Assembly (NCBI RefSeq): GCF_050587365.1
Contig: NZ_JBOBFV010000002.1
Location: 62,001-126,000, forward strand
DNA from: Plantibacter auratus
GTDB taxonomy: Bacteria; Actinomycetota; Actinomycetes; Actinomycetales; Microbacteriaceae
Direction: 5' to 3'
Length of the DNA stretch: 64,000 nucleotides
The notes beneath the pieces are model-generated. The model was not told the origin of the DNA and searched no databases. It saw only the letters and a program-made list of their open reading frames with translations. Shown piece by piece: positions 26,129-34,955 of this stretch. The position numbers were made by a program, and so were the translations under genes. Numbering within the stretch: the first letter of the stretch is position 1; every line of letters starts with the position of its first letter.

Positions 26129-26623
26129 GGTCCCTGCCCCTGTCGAAGGGCCCGCGGAACACATCCAAACCGGCGCACCCTCCCACTCACCAACCCCGTC
26201 GACGAGCAACCCTTCCCCGCTCCCTGAGCTTGTCGAAGGGCCAACGATGGAACCCCACGAGTCCGGCCACACCCCTCCGGCCTCCGAGTCTGTCGAAGTG
26301 CCCACGTCAGCACTTCGACAAGCTCAGTGACCGGAAGAGGCGCGCGCGAAAACCTTCCGGTCCGTGAGCCACCCTCGCCGGTCCCTGAGCAACCTCCTCC
26401 GGTCCCTGAGCAACCCCCTCCGGTCCCTGAGCCTGTCGAAGGGCACACGGGTGAACCCCGCGAATCCGGCATACCCCCTCAGGTCCCTGAGCCTGTCGAA
26501 GGGCACACGGATGAACCCCGCGAATCCGGCATACCCCCTCCGGCCCCTGAGCTTGTCGAAGGGCACGCGGAGAACCTTGCGAATCCGGTACGCCTCCTCC
26601 GCTCCCTGAGCCTGTCGAAGGGC
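26129..26623. repeat. Dense repeat region left of the HNH gene, with 60-bp tandem repeats
   Basis: This 0.5-kb stretch has no convincing gene. It holds single elements (26129, 26219, 26279, 26308). Three 21-bp half-elements follow at 26359-26421. Then about 3.4 copies of a 60-bp unit, starting at 26422, 26482 and 26542 with a shorter fourth at 26601, consist of a full element plus ACACGG-ATGAACCCCGCG-AATCCGGC-type spacer. Most elements have the TGTCGAAGGGC half at their right end. Confidence 0.88.
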
Positions 26624-26693
26624 TCACGAGCAACTTCCACAACCGGGCCGACTCAGCATCTGGAATGTCAGTGGTCCATGGTGGACTGAAGTC

Positions 26694-27965
26694 ATGACCG
26701 AGACCACTTCCGCAGCGATCCGCGCGAGCGACGAGCGCGCCGCGCAGCTTGCGGAGTTCTCGGACGAGTACGCGGAGATCCACCGGCTGCGGGCGGCTCT
26801 CGATGCGCGCGAGGCGCGCTTGCTGGCTCGCTCTGCCGCATATGCGGACGCCCTCGCGGACTCGGTCGTTCCGGCCGTGTTCCCGCCGGCCGAACGGCAG
26901 GCGCTCTCCCGCCGCTCGACCTGCGCGGCCCTCGCGATGGCGACCCGCACGCCCGAGCAGACGGTCCAGCGGGCGACGAACGACGCGGAACGTCTCCTCA
27001 ACGACGCACCCGCCGTGCTCGCCTCGCTCGAGGCCGGTCGCATCTCAGCCCGGCACGCACAGACGATCATCGACCAACTCAATGACGTGCCGACCGCGGG
27101 GCGGGCGGCATTCCTCGCTGAGGTCCTGCCGGTTGCGGAGGAGTCCACCAACGCGAACCTCCGCAGGCGAGCCCGCGTCCTGCGCGAACGCCTCCACCCC
27201 GAGTCCATCACCGCCCGAGCGGTCCGCTCGGAGACCGACCGCCGGGTCGAGTTCGAACCGGCCGCCGACGGCATGGCCTGGGTGCACCTGTTCACCACTG
27301 CACCGATCGCCCAGGGCATCATGGAGCGCGTCGAGGCCGCGGCAGTGGAGTCACGCGCAGCTGGCGACACTCGCGCCTGCGGACAGCTGCAGGCGGACGC
27401 CCTGGCGGCGCTCGCCCTGACCGGCGTGACCCCGGAAGACGTGATGTCGAGCTCGGTGCTCCCGCACCCGATCGAGGTCCAGGAGCACATCAAGCCGACC
27501 GTGCAGATCACGGTCCCGGCACTCACCATGGCCGGCGTCTCCGACGCACCCGGCATGCTCGACGGCTACGGTCCGATCGACCCCGAGACCGCGGCACGTA
27601 TCGCGGTGAACGCACCGAGCTTCACCCGGATCCTCGTCCAACCGGAAACCGGTGCGGTGCTCTCCGTCGGGCGGAACCAGTACCGCGTTCCGGCCGACCT
27701 GCAACGCGCGGTCCGCCTCCGGGACGGCACCTGTCGCGCACCCGGCTGCGGCAGGCGAGCCAGGGCCTGCGACCTCGACCACTCGGTTGCCTGGGAGGAC
27801 GGCGGGACGACGGATGTCGGCAATCTCGCCTGCCTCTACCGACATCACCACCGCATGAAACACCTCCCGGGATGGAACCTCTACCACGGGCCCGGCGGGG
27901 TCCTCGACTGGACCACACCCGACGGCAAACACCACCGCACCGAACCGGACCCCGCACCCTTCTAA
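26694..27965 (+). CDS. DUF222 / HNH endonuclease (13E12-type protein)
   Basis: 423 residues. An N-terminal DUF222 helical region (residues 1 to about 300) is followed by an HNH nuclease motif: RDGTCRAPGCGRRAR, then DLDHSVAWEDGGTTD with the DH pair, then NLACLYRHHHRMKH. The paired Cys and the His residues needed for metal binding are present, so the nuclease looks intact. Mycobacterial relatives are the REP13E12 repeat proteins. The gene is isolated, surrounded on both sides by more than 0.4 kb of repeated elements. Function in the cell is not established. Confidence 0.9.
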   Translation: MTETTSAAIRASDERAAQLAEFSDEYAEIHRLRAALDAREARLLARSAAYADALADSVVPAVFPPAERQALSRRSTCAALAMATRTPEQTVQRATNDAERLLNDAPAVLASLEAGRISARHAQTIIDQLNDVPTAGRAAFLAEVLPVAEESTNANLRRRARVLRERLHPESITARAVRSETDRRVEFEPAADGMAWVHLFTTAPIAQGIMERVEAAAVESRAAGDTRACGQLQADALAALALTGVTPEDVMSSSVLPHPIEVQEHIKPTVQITVPALTMAGVSDAPGMLDGYGPIDPETAARIAVNAPSFTRILVQPETGAVLSVGRNQYRVPADLQRAVRLRDGTCRAPGCGRRARACDLDHSVAWEDGGTTDVGNLACLYRHHHRMKHLPGWNLYHGPGGVLDWTTPDGKHHRTEPDPAPF

Positions 27966-27973
27966 CCCCCGCC

Positions 27974-28422
27974 GGTCCCTGAGCCTGTCGAAGGGTTCCT
28001 CGTGCGCACTTCGACAGGCTCAGTGACCGGGAAAGGTGTACCCGGAACCGATTCGGTACCCGAGCCAATCGAAGGGTTCCTCGTGGGCACTTCGACAAGC
28101 TCAGTGACCGGAAGAGGTGTACCCGGAACGACGAGGAGTCCTCGTGGGCACTTCGACAAGCTCAGTGACCGGCAGAGGTGAACCCGGAACGCTTCGGTAC
28201 ACGAGCCAGTCGAAGGGTTCCTCGTGGGCACTTCGACAGGCTCAGTGACCGGGCTGGACTGTGCTCGCACGCTTTTCGGTCCCTGAGCCTGTCGAAGGGC
28301 AGCCGAGCCGCGCCACCTCGGTCATCGGGCTAGCGTCGCCCGAATCACCCTCGATCGCTGAGCTGCGCCGCAGTGCGCCTGTCGACGGGTCCTCGGGGGC
28401 ATTTCGACAAGCTCAATGGCCG
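27974..28422. repeat. Dense repeat region right of the HNH gene
   Basis: No gene seen. Most elements here are of the CACT/AGTG type in the opposite orientation to those left of the HNH gene (28003, 28088, 28148 and 28230 areas). They are joined by TTCCTCGTG and GGTGTACCCGGAAC spacers. Plus-oriented degenerate copies are mixed in at 27974, 28062, 28200 and 28279. The last copy, 28400-28418, has CATT/AATG arms. Confidence 0.82.
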
Positions 28423-28503
28423 GAAGAAGCCGCGTACCCCGTGTCGACGGACAGCCGGGCACCCACCACCGGGCGCTTGCTCGTCCCGACATCCGCGGTT
28501 ACG

Positions 28504-28518
28504 ATTGGTCCAACCAAT
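28504..28518. promoter_or_regulatory. Operator before the four-carbon acid sugar operon
   Basis: Perfect inverted repeat ATTGGT-CCA-ACCAAT, 15 nt before the dehydrogenase ATG. It fits the FadR-subfamily GntR pattern and resembles the site in front of the GntR gene at 25356, making that regulator the prime candidate. Confidence 0.62.
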
Positions 28519-28533
28519 CCACCGGAGGACGCC

Positions 28534-29442
28534 ATGGCATCGACGCCACTGCCCGCACGCACCATCACCTTCGTCGGCGTCGGCGCGATCGGCCTGCCGA
28601 TGGCCACCCAGCTCGCCGCGGCCGGCCACCGGGTCACGGGCGTCGACCCCTTCCCCGCTGCACGGGAACGCGCGGACGCCGCCGGCATCAGCGCGGTCGA
28701 GTCGATCACCGAGGCGCCACAGGCCGACACCGTCGTGGTCATGGTCGCGACGCCCGACCAGCTCGCCGAACTCGTCACCCTCGCCCTCGCCGCCACCGAT
28801 CCCTCCGGCCAGACCTGGATCATCATGAGCACCGTCGGTCCCGCCTCCGTCGTCGAGCAGGCCGCTCGCCTCGAAGCCGCGGGCGCAGCGGTCGTCGACG
28901 CCCCTGTCACCGGCGGCGTGGCACGCGCCAGCACCGGCGAGCTCACCATGTTCGTTTCCGGATCCCCCGCCGCCACCGCGGCCGCAGCGGAGCCGCTCGC
29001 CGCCCTCGGCACCGCCAGGATCGTCGGCGAAGCGATCGGCGACGGCCAAGCGATCAAGGTCGTCAACCAGCACCTCTGCGCCGTGCACATCGCCGCAGCC
29101 GCCGAAGCCCTCGCCCTCGCGTCCTCGCTCGGCCTCGACCCGGCGGCCGTCCTCCCCCTCGTCGAGTCCGGTGCGGCCGCGTCCTGGATGCTGTCGGACC
29201 GCGGACCCCGCATGCTGCAGGACACCGATGCCCCGGTGATGAGCCGCGTCGACATCTTCGTCAAGGACACCGGCCTCGTCGCCGATGCGGCGAGCGCCGC
29301 CGGAGCCGCGACCCCCGTCCTCGACGCAGCGCGCGAACGCTTCCTCGCCGCTGCGGCGTCCGGCCTCGGCGCACGCGACGACTCCCGAGTGATCGAGACC
29401 TACCAGGATGCCGGCCACCCCCGCCAGGAGACGCACGCATGA
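28534..29442 (+). CDS. NAD(P)-dependent beta-hydroxyacid dehydrogenase, L-threonate dehydrogenase-like
   Basis: 302 residues of the 3-hydroxyisobutyrate dehydrogenase family. Rossmann motif FVGVGAIGLPMATQLAAAGH is followed by the substrate signature DAPVTGGVARASTGELTMF and the catalytic-Lys region GDGQAIKVVNQHL. The following gene is a four-carbon acid sugar kinase, so a threonate/erythronate 2-dehydrogenase (LtnD-like) is the best guess. The aldolase and isomerase of the known pathway are not in this window. GGAGGA precedes the ATG. Confidence 0.82.
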   Translation: MASTPLPARTITFVGVGAIGLPMATQLAAAGHRVTGVDPFPAARERADAAGISAVESITEAPQADTVVVMVATPDQLAELVTLALAATDPSGQTWIIMSTVGPASVVEQAARLEAAGAAVVDAPVTGGVARASTGELTMFVSGSPAATAAAAEPLAALGTARIVGEAIGDGQAIKVVNQHLCAVHIAAAAEALALASSLGLDPAAVLPLVESGAAASWMLSDRGPRMLQDTDAPVMSRVDIFVKDTGLVADAASAAGAATPVLDAARERFLAAAASGLGARDDSRVIETYQDAGHPRQETHA

Positions 29443-29560
29443 AGACCCTGATTCTCGACGACGGCACGTCGCACCGCCCAGGAGCCCCACGCATGACGCC
29501 CCAGCCCCTCGGAGCCGCACGTTCCACCACCCAGGAGACCGACGCATGAAGACCCTCATC
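29425..29560 (+). repeat. Three-fold repeated ribosome-site/ATGA junction
   Basis: A CCAGGAG...ACGCATGA junction occurs three times, with ATG at 29439, 29493 and 29546 (spacing 54 and 53 nt). The first and third copies continue as MKTLILDD, the real kinase start. The first ATG overlaps the dehydrogenase stop and opens a 36-codon frame that ends overlapping the kinase ATG. It looks like an imperfect tandem duplication of the gene junction rather than a real gene. Confidence 0.65.
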
Positions 29561-30799
29561 CTCGACGACGACCCCACGGGCACGCAGTCGGCCTCCGGCG
29601 TCGACGTCCTGCTGGAGTGGGACGCCGACCTCATCGAGCAGGCCCTCGACGGAGCCGACGCGGTCTACCTGCTCACCAACACCCGCGCCGTCCCGGAGGA
29701 CGAGGCCGTCGCGCTCCTGGAACGCACCCGCGAGCAGGCGGCGGAGGCCGGCCGTCGTCTCGGAGAACGCATCCACATCGTCCTCCGAGGTGACTCGACC
29801 CTGCGCGGGCACGTGTTCCCCGAGACCGCCGTCTTCACCGGGGACCGCAGCGTCATCGTGTTCGTCCCGGCCTTCCCGGAGGGCGGGCGCACGACGATCG
29901 ACGGCACCCACTACGTCCGGATCGGTGACGAGACACTGCCGGCCCACGAGACGGAGTACGCCCAGGACCCCGTGTTCCCGTTCCGCTCGGGACACCTGCC
30001 GGACTACGTGCGCGAACAGTCCGGGCGGGAGGCCACCCACTTCGGTCTGGCGGGCCTCCGCGACGGCGCCGCCGAGTTCCGTGCAGCTCTCCGCGAAGCC
30101 GTTCCCGGAACGGTGCTCCTTCCGGACGCGGAGACGGGAGACGACGTCCGGATCATCGCGCAGGCCATCACGGCGGCCTGGGCCGACGGAGCCGACGTGG
30201 TCGTCCGGTCAGCGTCACCCCTCGCTGCGGCCATCGCGGGCGTCGAGAGCGACGGCCTCCTCCCCTCGCCGCTCGTCACGAAGCCGGTCGCCGCGCTCCT
30301 CGTCTGCGGCTCCCACACCATCGGTGCGACTCGACAGCTCGCGCCCGTCGAGGCGGCGTTCGGCCCCGCCGAGATCGTCCCCACGAGCGACGCCCTCCAG
30401 GATGCCGTCGCCACAGGACGGGCCGTGGCGGAGGCCGCTCGAGCGAGACTCGCCGCGACGGGGTTCGCCGCGATCTCGTCCGAGCGGGAACGGGACGCCT
30501 CGCACAATACGCTCGACCACGGCGAGCGGGTGATGACCGCACTGACGTCGGCGACCGCTGCGCTCCGAGGATCGGTGGAGGTCGTCGTGTCGAAGGGCGG
30601 CATCACCTCCGCCGAGGTCGCCCGGGTCGGCCTCGGCGCCAGGCGCGCACGCGTCCTCGGGCAGGTGCTGCCCGGGGTCTCGGTGTGGAGCGTGGTGACA
30701 CCCGAGGACGAGGAGAAGCTCTACGTGGTCGTCCCGGGGAACGTCGGCGACCCGTCGACGCTCGTGGACGTCCTTGCGGCACTCGGCCGGACCGCCTAG
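29546..30799 (+). CDS. Four-carbon acid sugar kinase family protein (OtnK-like)
   Basis: 417 residues. The N-terminus MKTLILDDDPTGTQS is the family's substrate-binding signature (DDPTG). The central VLRGDSTLRGH motif and C-terminal VVSKGGITSAEVA (nucleotide-binding) complete the pattern. The enzyme should phosphorylate a 3-keto/2-oxo four-carbon sugar acid made by the preceding dehydrogenase. Co-transcribed with it; the 3' end overlaps the convergent HxlR gene by 4 bp. Confidence 0.87.
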   Translation: MKTLILDDDPTGTQSASGVDVLLEWDADLIEQALDGADAVYLLTNTRAVPEDEAVALLERTREQAAEAGRRLGERIHIVLRGDSTLRGHVFPETAVFTGDRSVIVFVPAFPEGGRTTIDGTHYVRIGDETLPAHETEYAQDPVFPFRSGHLPDYVREQSGREATHFGLAGLRDGAAEFRAALREAVPGTVLLPDAETGDDVRIIAQAITAAWADGADVVVRSASPLAAAIAGVESDGLLPSPLVTKPVAALLVCGSHTIGATRQLAPVEAAFGPAEIVPTSDALQDAVATGRAVAEAARARLAATGFAAISSERERDASHNTLDHGERVMTALTSATAALRGSVEVVVSKGGITSAEVARVGLGARRARVLGQVLPGVSVWSVVTPEDEEKLYVVVPGNVGDPSTLVDVLAALGRTA

Positions 30800-31167
30800 C
30801 GTCCGAGGATCTCCGACGCGTTGTGGTCGATCCACGCCATCAAGGGCATCAGGTGCTCGTTGAGGTCGCGACCGCGGTCGCTCAGGCTGTACTCGACACG
30901 GGGCGGGATCTCGGGGTGCGCGACGCGGACGACGAGGCCGTCCTCCTCGAGCGTGCGGAGTGTCTGGGCCAGCATCTTCTCGCTGATGCCCTGGACCACC
31001 CGTCGCAGCTCACCCCAGCGATGGGTGCCGTCGGACAGCGCCAGGAGGACGAGGACGCCCCACTTGCTGGTCACGTGGTCGAGCATCGTGCGCGAGGGGC
31101 AGGCGGCGGGCAGGATGCCGTCGGTGAATCCGGGGCGTCTTCCCAGCTGCGTGTCTACGCTTGTCAT
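30796..31167 (-). CDS. HxlR-family transcriptional regulator
   Basis: 123-residue winged-helix protein with the HxlR pattern: LDHVTSKWGVLVLLAL, RWGELRRVVQGISEKMLAQTL and VEYSLSDRGRDL. A single Cys (AACPSRT) lies in the N-terminal region where related redox-sensing regulators carry one. It is divergent from an NmrA-type reductase gene, a common HxlR arrangement for quinone or electrophile response. Confidence 0.9.
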   Translation of the reverse strand: MTSVDTQLGRRPGFTDGILPAACPSRTMLDHVTSKWGVLVLLALSDGTHRWGELRRVVQGISEKMLAQTLRTLEEDGLVVRVAHPEIPPRVEYSLSDRGRDLNEHLMPLMAWIDHNASEILGR

Positions 31168-31189
31168 GACTCATTCCTTACTCATCGGA

Positions 31190-31216
31190 CAGTAGCTTAC
31201 CTCAAAGTGGGTACTG
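31190..31216. promoter_or_regulatory. Possible operator between hxlR-type gene and reductase
   Basis: Short inverted repeat CAGTA / TACTG separated by 17 nt in the 116-bp divergent gap. HxlR proteins bind GTA/TAC-type dyads. Weak evidence. Confidence 0.3.
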
Positions 31217-31283
31217 CAGATCGGGAAGTAATGTGATCGGAAGCGGGTTCCTCCTCAGCGAACCCCATCGAAAGGACCCTCAC

Positions 31284-32141
31284 ATGTCTCTCGTCGTCAC
31301 CGGAGCCACCGGCCAGCTCGGCCACCTCGTCGTCGAGCACCTGCTCGCCCGCGGCACCGACCCCGCCACCATCGTCGCCACCGGCCGCCGGACCGAGGCG
31401 CTCGCCGATCTCGCCGCGCAGGGCGTCCGCACCGCCAAGGTCGACTTCGCCGACCCGGCCACTCTCGAGGCCGCCCTCGAGGCCGGCGACACGGTCCTGC
31501 TCGTCTCCAGCAGCGAGGTCGGCCAGCGCGTCGCCCAGCACGCCGCCGTCATCGACGCCGCCAAGCGCGCCGGCGTCGCCCGCCTCGTCTACACGAGCGC
31601 GCTCCGGGCCGACACCTCCCCGCTGATCCTCGCCCCCGAGCACAAGGCGACCGAGGAGCTCATCCACGCGTCCGGCCTCCCCTTCACCATCCTCCGCAAC
31701 GGCTGGTACACCGAGAACTACGGCCAGTCCGTCGACCAGGCCAAGGCGGCCGGATCGTTCGTCGGGAGCGTCGGCGACGGTCTCGTGTCGAGCGCGTCGC
31801 GCACCGACTACGCGGAGGCGGCCGCCGTCGTCCTCACCACCGAGGGCCACGAGGGGAAGGCCTACGAGCTCGCCGGCGACGTCGCGTGGTCGCACCCCGA
31901 GCTGGCGCAGGCGATCGGCGAGGTCGTCGGCCGCGAGGTCGTCTACCAGGACCTCTCCCCCGAGGACCACCTGCAGGCGCTGCTGGCCGCCGGTCTCGAC
32001 GAGGGCACCGCGGGATTCGTCGTCGCCCTCGACGGCAACACCCGTGACGGACTCCTCGCCGACGCGAGCGGCGACCTCGGTCGACTGATCGGACGTCCCA
32101 CGACGCCGCTGGTCGAAGGACTGCGCACGCTCGTCGCCTGA
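31284..32141 (+). CDS. NmrA-type NAD(P)-binding reductase, QorB-like
   Basis: 285 residues. N-terminal nucleotide loop VVTGATGQLGHLVVEHLL, then VYTSALRADTSPLILAPEHKATEELI and the ILRNGWYTENYG motif, as in NADPH:quinone oxidoreductase 2 (QorB) relatives. Probably reduces quinones or a similar electrophile. Divergent from the HxlR regulator, which likely represses it. GAAAGGACC lies before the ATG. Confidence 0.87.
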   Translation: MSLVVTGATGQLGHLVVEHLLARGTDPATIVATGRRTEALADLAAQGVRTAKVDFADPATLEAALEAGDTVLLVSSSEVGQRVAQHAAVIDAAKRAGVARLVYTSALRADTSPLILAPEHKATEELIHASGLPFTILRNGWYTENYGQSVDQAKAAGSFVGSVGDGLVSSASRTDYAEAAAVVLTTEGHEGKAYELAGDVAWSHPELAQAIGEVVGREVVYQDLSPEDHLQALLAAGLDEGTAGFVVALDGNTRDGLLADASGDLGRLIGRPTTPLVEGLRTLVA

Positions 32142-32354
32142 GCCACGTCGACACCTCCTGCAATCAGCCGGGCCCGGAGCGCTTGCTCCGGGCCCGTTCG
32201 CGTGCGCTGACGCTTCGGCTGAAGGATTCCGTTGCAGAAACGCGATCGGACGCACGAATCCGTCACCTCGATCCGGGTTATGCTCTCGATACCGCTAGCG
32301 CGCCGAGGATGACGCGCCGGCCAGACGGCACCACCGACGCTTCGAGCAGGTGAT

Positions 32355-34058
32355 ATGACGAGCAACGCGGACACGGTCTTCACCGGAGGCACCGTCTTCC
32401 GGAACGCCCTGCTCACGCCGCAGACCGGAGCCGTCGCCGTCGCCGACGGCCGGATCGTCGCCCTCGACGCCGCCGCACACGCGGCGATCGGTCCCGACAC
32501 CGAGATCGTGGACCTCCGAGGCGGTCTCCTGCTCCCCGGCTTCGTCGACGCGCACGTCCACCCCGTCGAGGCCGGACTCGAACAACTCGCGTGCGACCTG
32601 TCGGCCGAGCGCACACCCGAGGGGTACCTCGCCACGATCGCGGCCTACGCCGAGGCCCACCCCGAGCGCCCGTGGATCGTGGGCGGCGGCTGGCAACAGG
32701 CCGCCTTCCCCGGCGGCACCCCGCTCGCCGCTGACCTCGACCGGGTGGTGCCGGACCGCCCCGTCTTCCTCCAGAACCGCGACCACCACGGCGCCTGGGT
32801 GAACACCGCGGCACTCCGCCTCGCCGGCATCGACCACACCACACCGGACCCCGCCGACGGCCGGATCGAGCGGGACGCGGACGGCACCCCGAACGGCATG
32901 CTCCACGAGGGTGCCCGTTCGCTCGTGTCCCGGTTCGTCCCCGTCGACACCGGCGGGGACGTCGCGGCCGCCCTCATCGCAGCCCAGCAGACCCTCCACA
33001 GCTTCGGCGTCACCGGCTGGCAGGACGCGATCGTCGGTGACTACGGCAGCCACACCGACACGAGCGACGCCTACCTGCAGGCGATGGCGGACGGGTCGCT
33101 CACCAGCGACGTCGTGGGCGCGCTCTGGTGGGACCGGGATCGTGGACTCGAGCAGATCGACGACCTCATCGCACGCCGCGACGCGATCGCACGCCGCGCC
33201 GCAGCCCTCGGGACGACGACCGGGCGCTTCACCGCGGGCACCGTCAAGATCATGCAGGACGGCATCCCCGAGAACCGGACCGCCGCGATGATCGACCCCT
33301 ACCTTCACACCTGCCACTGCGGCGACACCGCGCCCGAGCGCGGCATCTCCTTCTTGGAGCCCGCGATCCTCATCGAGGCGGTCTCGAGGCTCGACGCCGC
33401 GGGGTTCCAGGTCCACTTCCACGCGATCGGCGACCGGGCGGTCCGCGAGTGCCTCGACGCCCTGGAGGCCGCGCGGGAGCGCAACGGCGAGAGCGACAAC
33501 CGGCACCACATCGCGCACGTGCAGATCGTCCACCCCGACGACCTGCCGCGGTTCGCCCGACTCGGCGTCACGATGAACATGCAGGCGCTCTGGGCCACGT
33601 GGGAGCCCCAGATGGTCGAGCTGAACCTGCCCCTGCTCGGCGAGGAACGCGCCTCCTGGCAGTATCCGTTCGGCGATGCGGCACGACTCGGCACCCTGCT
33701 CTGCGCCGGATCGGACTGGCCCGTCACGACCCCCGACCCGTGGCAGGCCCTGCATGTGGCGGTCAATCGGACGCTCCCGGCCGACGATCCCGACCACCAC
33801 CCCGAACCGCTCAACCCGGGACAGTCGCTGACGCTCGGGGCGGCGATCGCCGCGTACACGCACGGGTCCAACCGGATCGACCACCGCGACGACACCGGAG
33901 TGATCGAGGTCGGCGCCGTCGCAGACCTCGTCCTCGTCGATCGCGACCCGTTCGCCGGCCCCACCACCGAGATCGCGCACACCAGGACCGTCGGGACCTG
34001 GATCGCCGGACGCCGCGTCTTCACCTCCACCACCACATCAACCGAGCAAGGAACCTGA
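32355..34058 (+). CDS. YtcJ-like metal-dependent amidohydrolase
   Basis: 567 residues of the amidohydrolase superfamily. LLLPGFVDAHVHPVEAG carries the first metal His pair; HFHAIGDRAVRECLDAL, HHIAHVQIVHPDDLPRF and CAGSDWPVTTPDPW supply the further His/Asp ligands. No signal peptide is seen, so it is cytoplasmic. Placed 1 bp before an amino-acid-type ABC importer operon, it probably hydrolyses an imported amide or N-acyl compound; the substrate is unknown. Confidence 0.88.
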   Translation: MTSNADTVFTGGTVFRNALLTPQTGAVAVADGRIVALDAAAHAAIGPDTEIVDLRGGLLLPGFVDAHVHPVEAGLEQLACDLSAERTPEGYLATIAAYAEAHPERPWIVGGGWQQAAFPGGTPLAADLDRVVPDRPVFLQNRDHHGAWVNTAALRLAGIDHTTPDPADGRIERDADGTPNGMLHEGARSLVSRFVPVDTGGDVAAALIAAQQTLHSFGVTGWQDAIVGDYGSHTDTSDAYLQAMADGSLTSDVVGALWWDRDRGLEQIDDLIARRDAIARRAAALGTTTGRFTAGTVKIMQDGIPENRTAAMIDPYLHTCHCGDTAPERGISFLEPAILIEAVSRLDAAGFQVHFHAIGDRAVRECLDALEAARERNGESDNRHHIAHVQIVHPDDLPRFARLGVTMNMQALWATWEPQMVELNLPLLGEERASWQYPFGDAARLGTLLCAGSDWPVTTPDPWQALHVAVNRTLPADDPDHHPEPLNPGQSLTLGAAIAAYTHGSNRIDHRDDTGVIEVGAVADLVLVDRDPFAGPTTEIAHTRTVGTWIAGRRVFTSTTTSTEQGT

Positions 34059-34059
34059 C

Positions 34060-34953
34060 ATGAAGAACCGATACCTGCTCCCGGCCGCACTCACGGCCGC
34101 CGCCGCGCTGCTGCTCACCGGCTGCGTCAACAACGAGGTCGCCACACCCGACGCCACCGGCTCCACGGCCGCGGTGACCGTCGACAAGGCCGCCGAGGCC
34201 CTGCTCCCCGACGACATCCGTCAGGCCGGCAAGCTCATCCTCGGCACCGACGCGACCTACGCGCCCAACGAGTTCAAGGACGCGAACGGCGACCCGATCG
34301 GTTGGGAGATCGAGCTCGCCGACGCGATGGCCGGCAAGCTCGGCCTCACCACCGACTACCAGGTTGCGAAGTTCGACAACATCATCCCGAGCATCACCGG
34401 TGGCAAGTACGACGTCGGGCTGTCGTCCTTCTTCGACACCAAGGAGCGTCAGCAGCAGGTCGACATGGTCGACTACTTCACGGCCGGGATCCAGTGGGCG
34501 ACCCTCGCGGGCAAGTCCGTCGACCCCGACAACGCCTGTGGGCTGAAGGTCGCCGTCCAGAACGGCACGACGGAGGCCCTCGACGACGTCCCCGCCAAGT
34601 CACAGGCCTGCACCGACGCCGGCAAGCCCGCGATCGAGGCCCTCGGCTACGACACGCAGGACGAGGCGACGGCAGCGGTCACGCTCGGCCGCGCCGACGC
34701 GATGACCGCCGACTCCCCGGTCGTGCAGTACGCCGTCCAGCAGAGCGACGGGAAGCTCGAACTCTCCGGTGACGTCTACTCCACGTTCCTCTACGGCATG
34801 CCGATCGCCAAGGACCGTGGCGACCTCGGCAAGGCCCTCCAGGCCGCCCTGCAGTCCCTCATGGACGACGGCACCTACGGCTCGATCCTGAGCAAGTGGG
34901 GCGTCGAGTCCGGCGCCATCGACAAGATCGACATCAACGGCGCGACGAGCTGA
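34060..34953 (+). CDS. Polar amino acid ABC transporter binding lipoprotein
   Basis: 297 residues, PBP type 2 family. A lipoprotein signal with lipobox LLTGC (about residues 18-22) is followed by LILGTDATYAPNEFKDANG and GWEIELADAMAGKLG, the usual SBP_bac_3 start. A Cys pair (NACGLKV and SQACTDAG) could form a disulfide. It heads the transporter part of the operon that starts with the amidohydrolase. Confidence 0.9.
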   Translation: MKNRYLLPAALTAAAALLLTGCVNNEVATPDATGSTAAVTVDKAAEALLPDDIRQAGKLILGTDATYAPNEFKDANGDPIGWEIELADAMAGKLGLTTDYQVAKFDNIIPSITGGKYDVGLSSFFDTKERQQQVDMVDYFTAGIQWATLAGKSVDPDNACGLKVAVQNGTTEALDDVPAKSQACTDAGKPAIEALGYDTQDEATAAVTLGRADAMTADSPVVQYAVQQSDGKLELSGDVYSTFLYGMPIAKDRGDLGKALQAALQSLMDDGTYGSILSKWGVESGAIDKIDINGATS

Positions 34954-34955
34954 CC

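Noticed and set aside
25171..28422. CRISPR array
   Set aside because: Units are of unequal length, on both strands, without unique spacers of constant size, and no cas gene is near. They are intergenic elements and tandem arrays.
29439..29549. 36-codon gene between dehydrogenase and kinase
   Set aside because: Its start copies the kinase start and the rest is junction repeat; best explained as a duplication scar.
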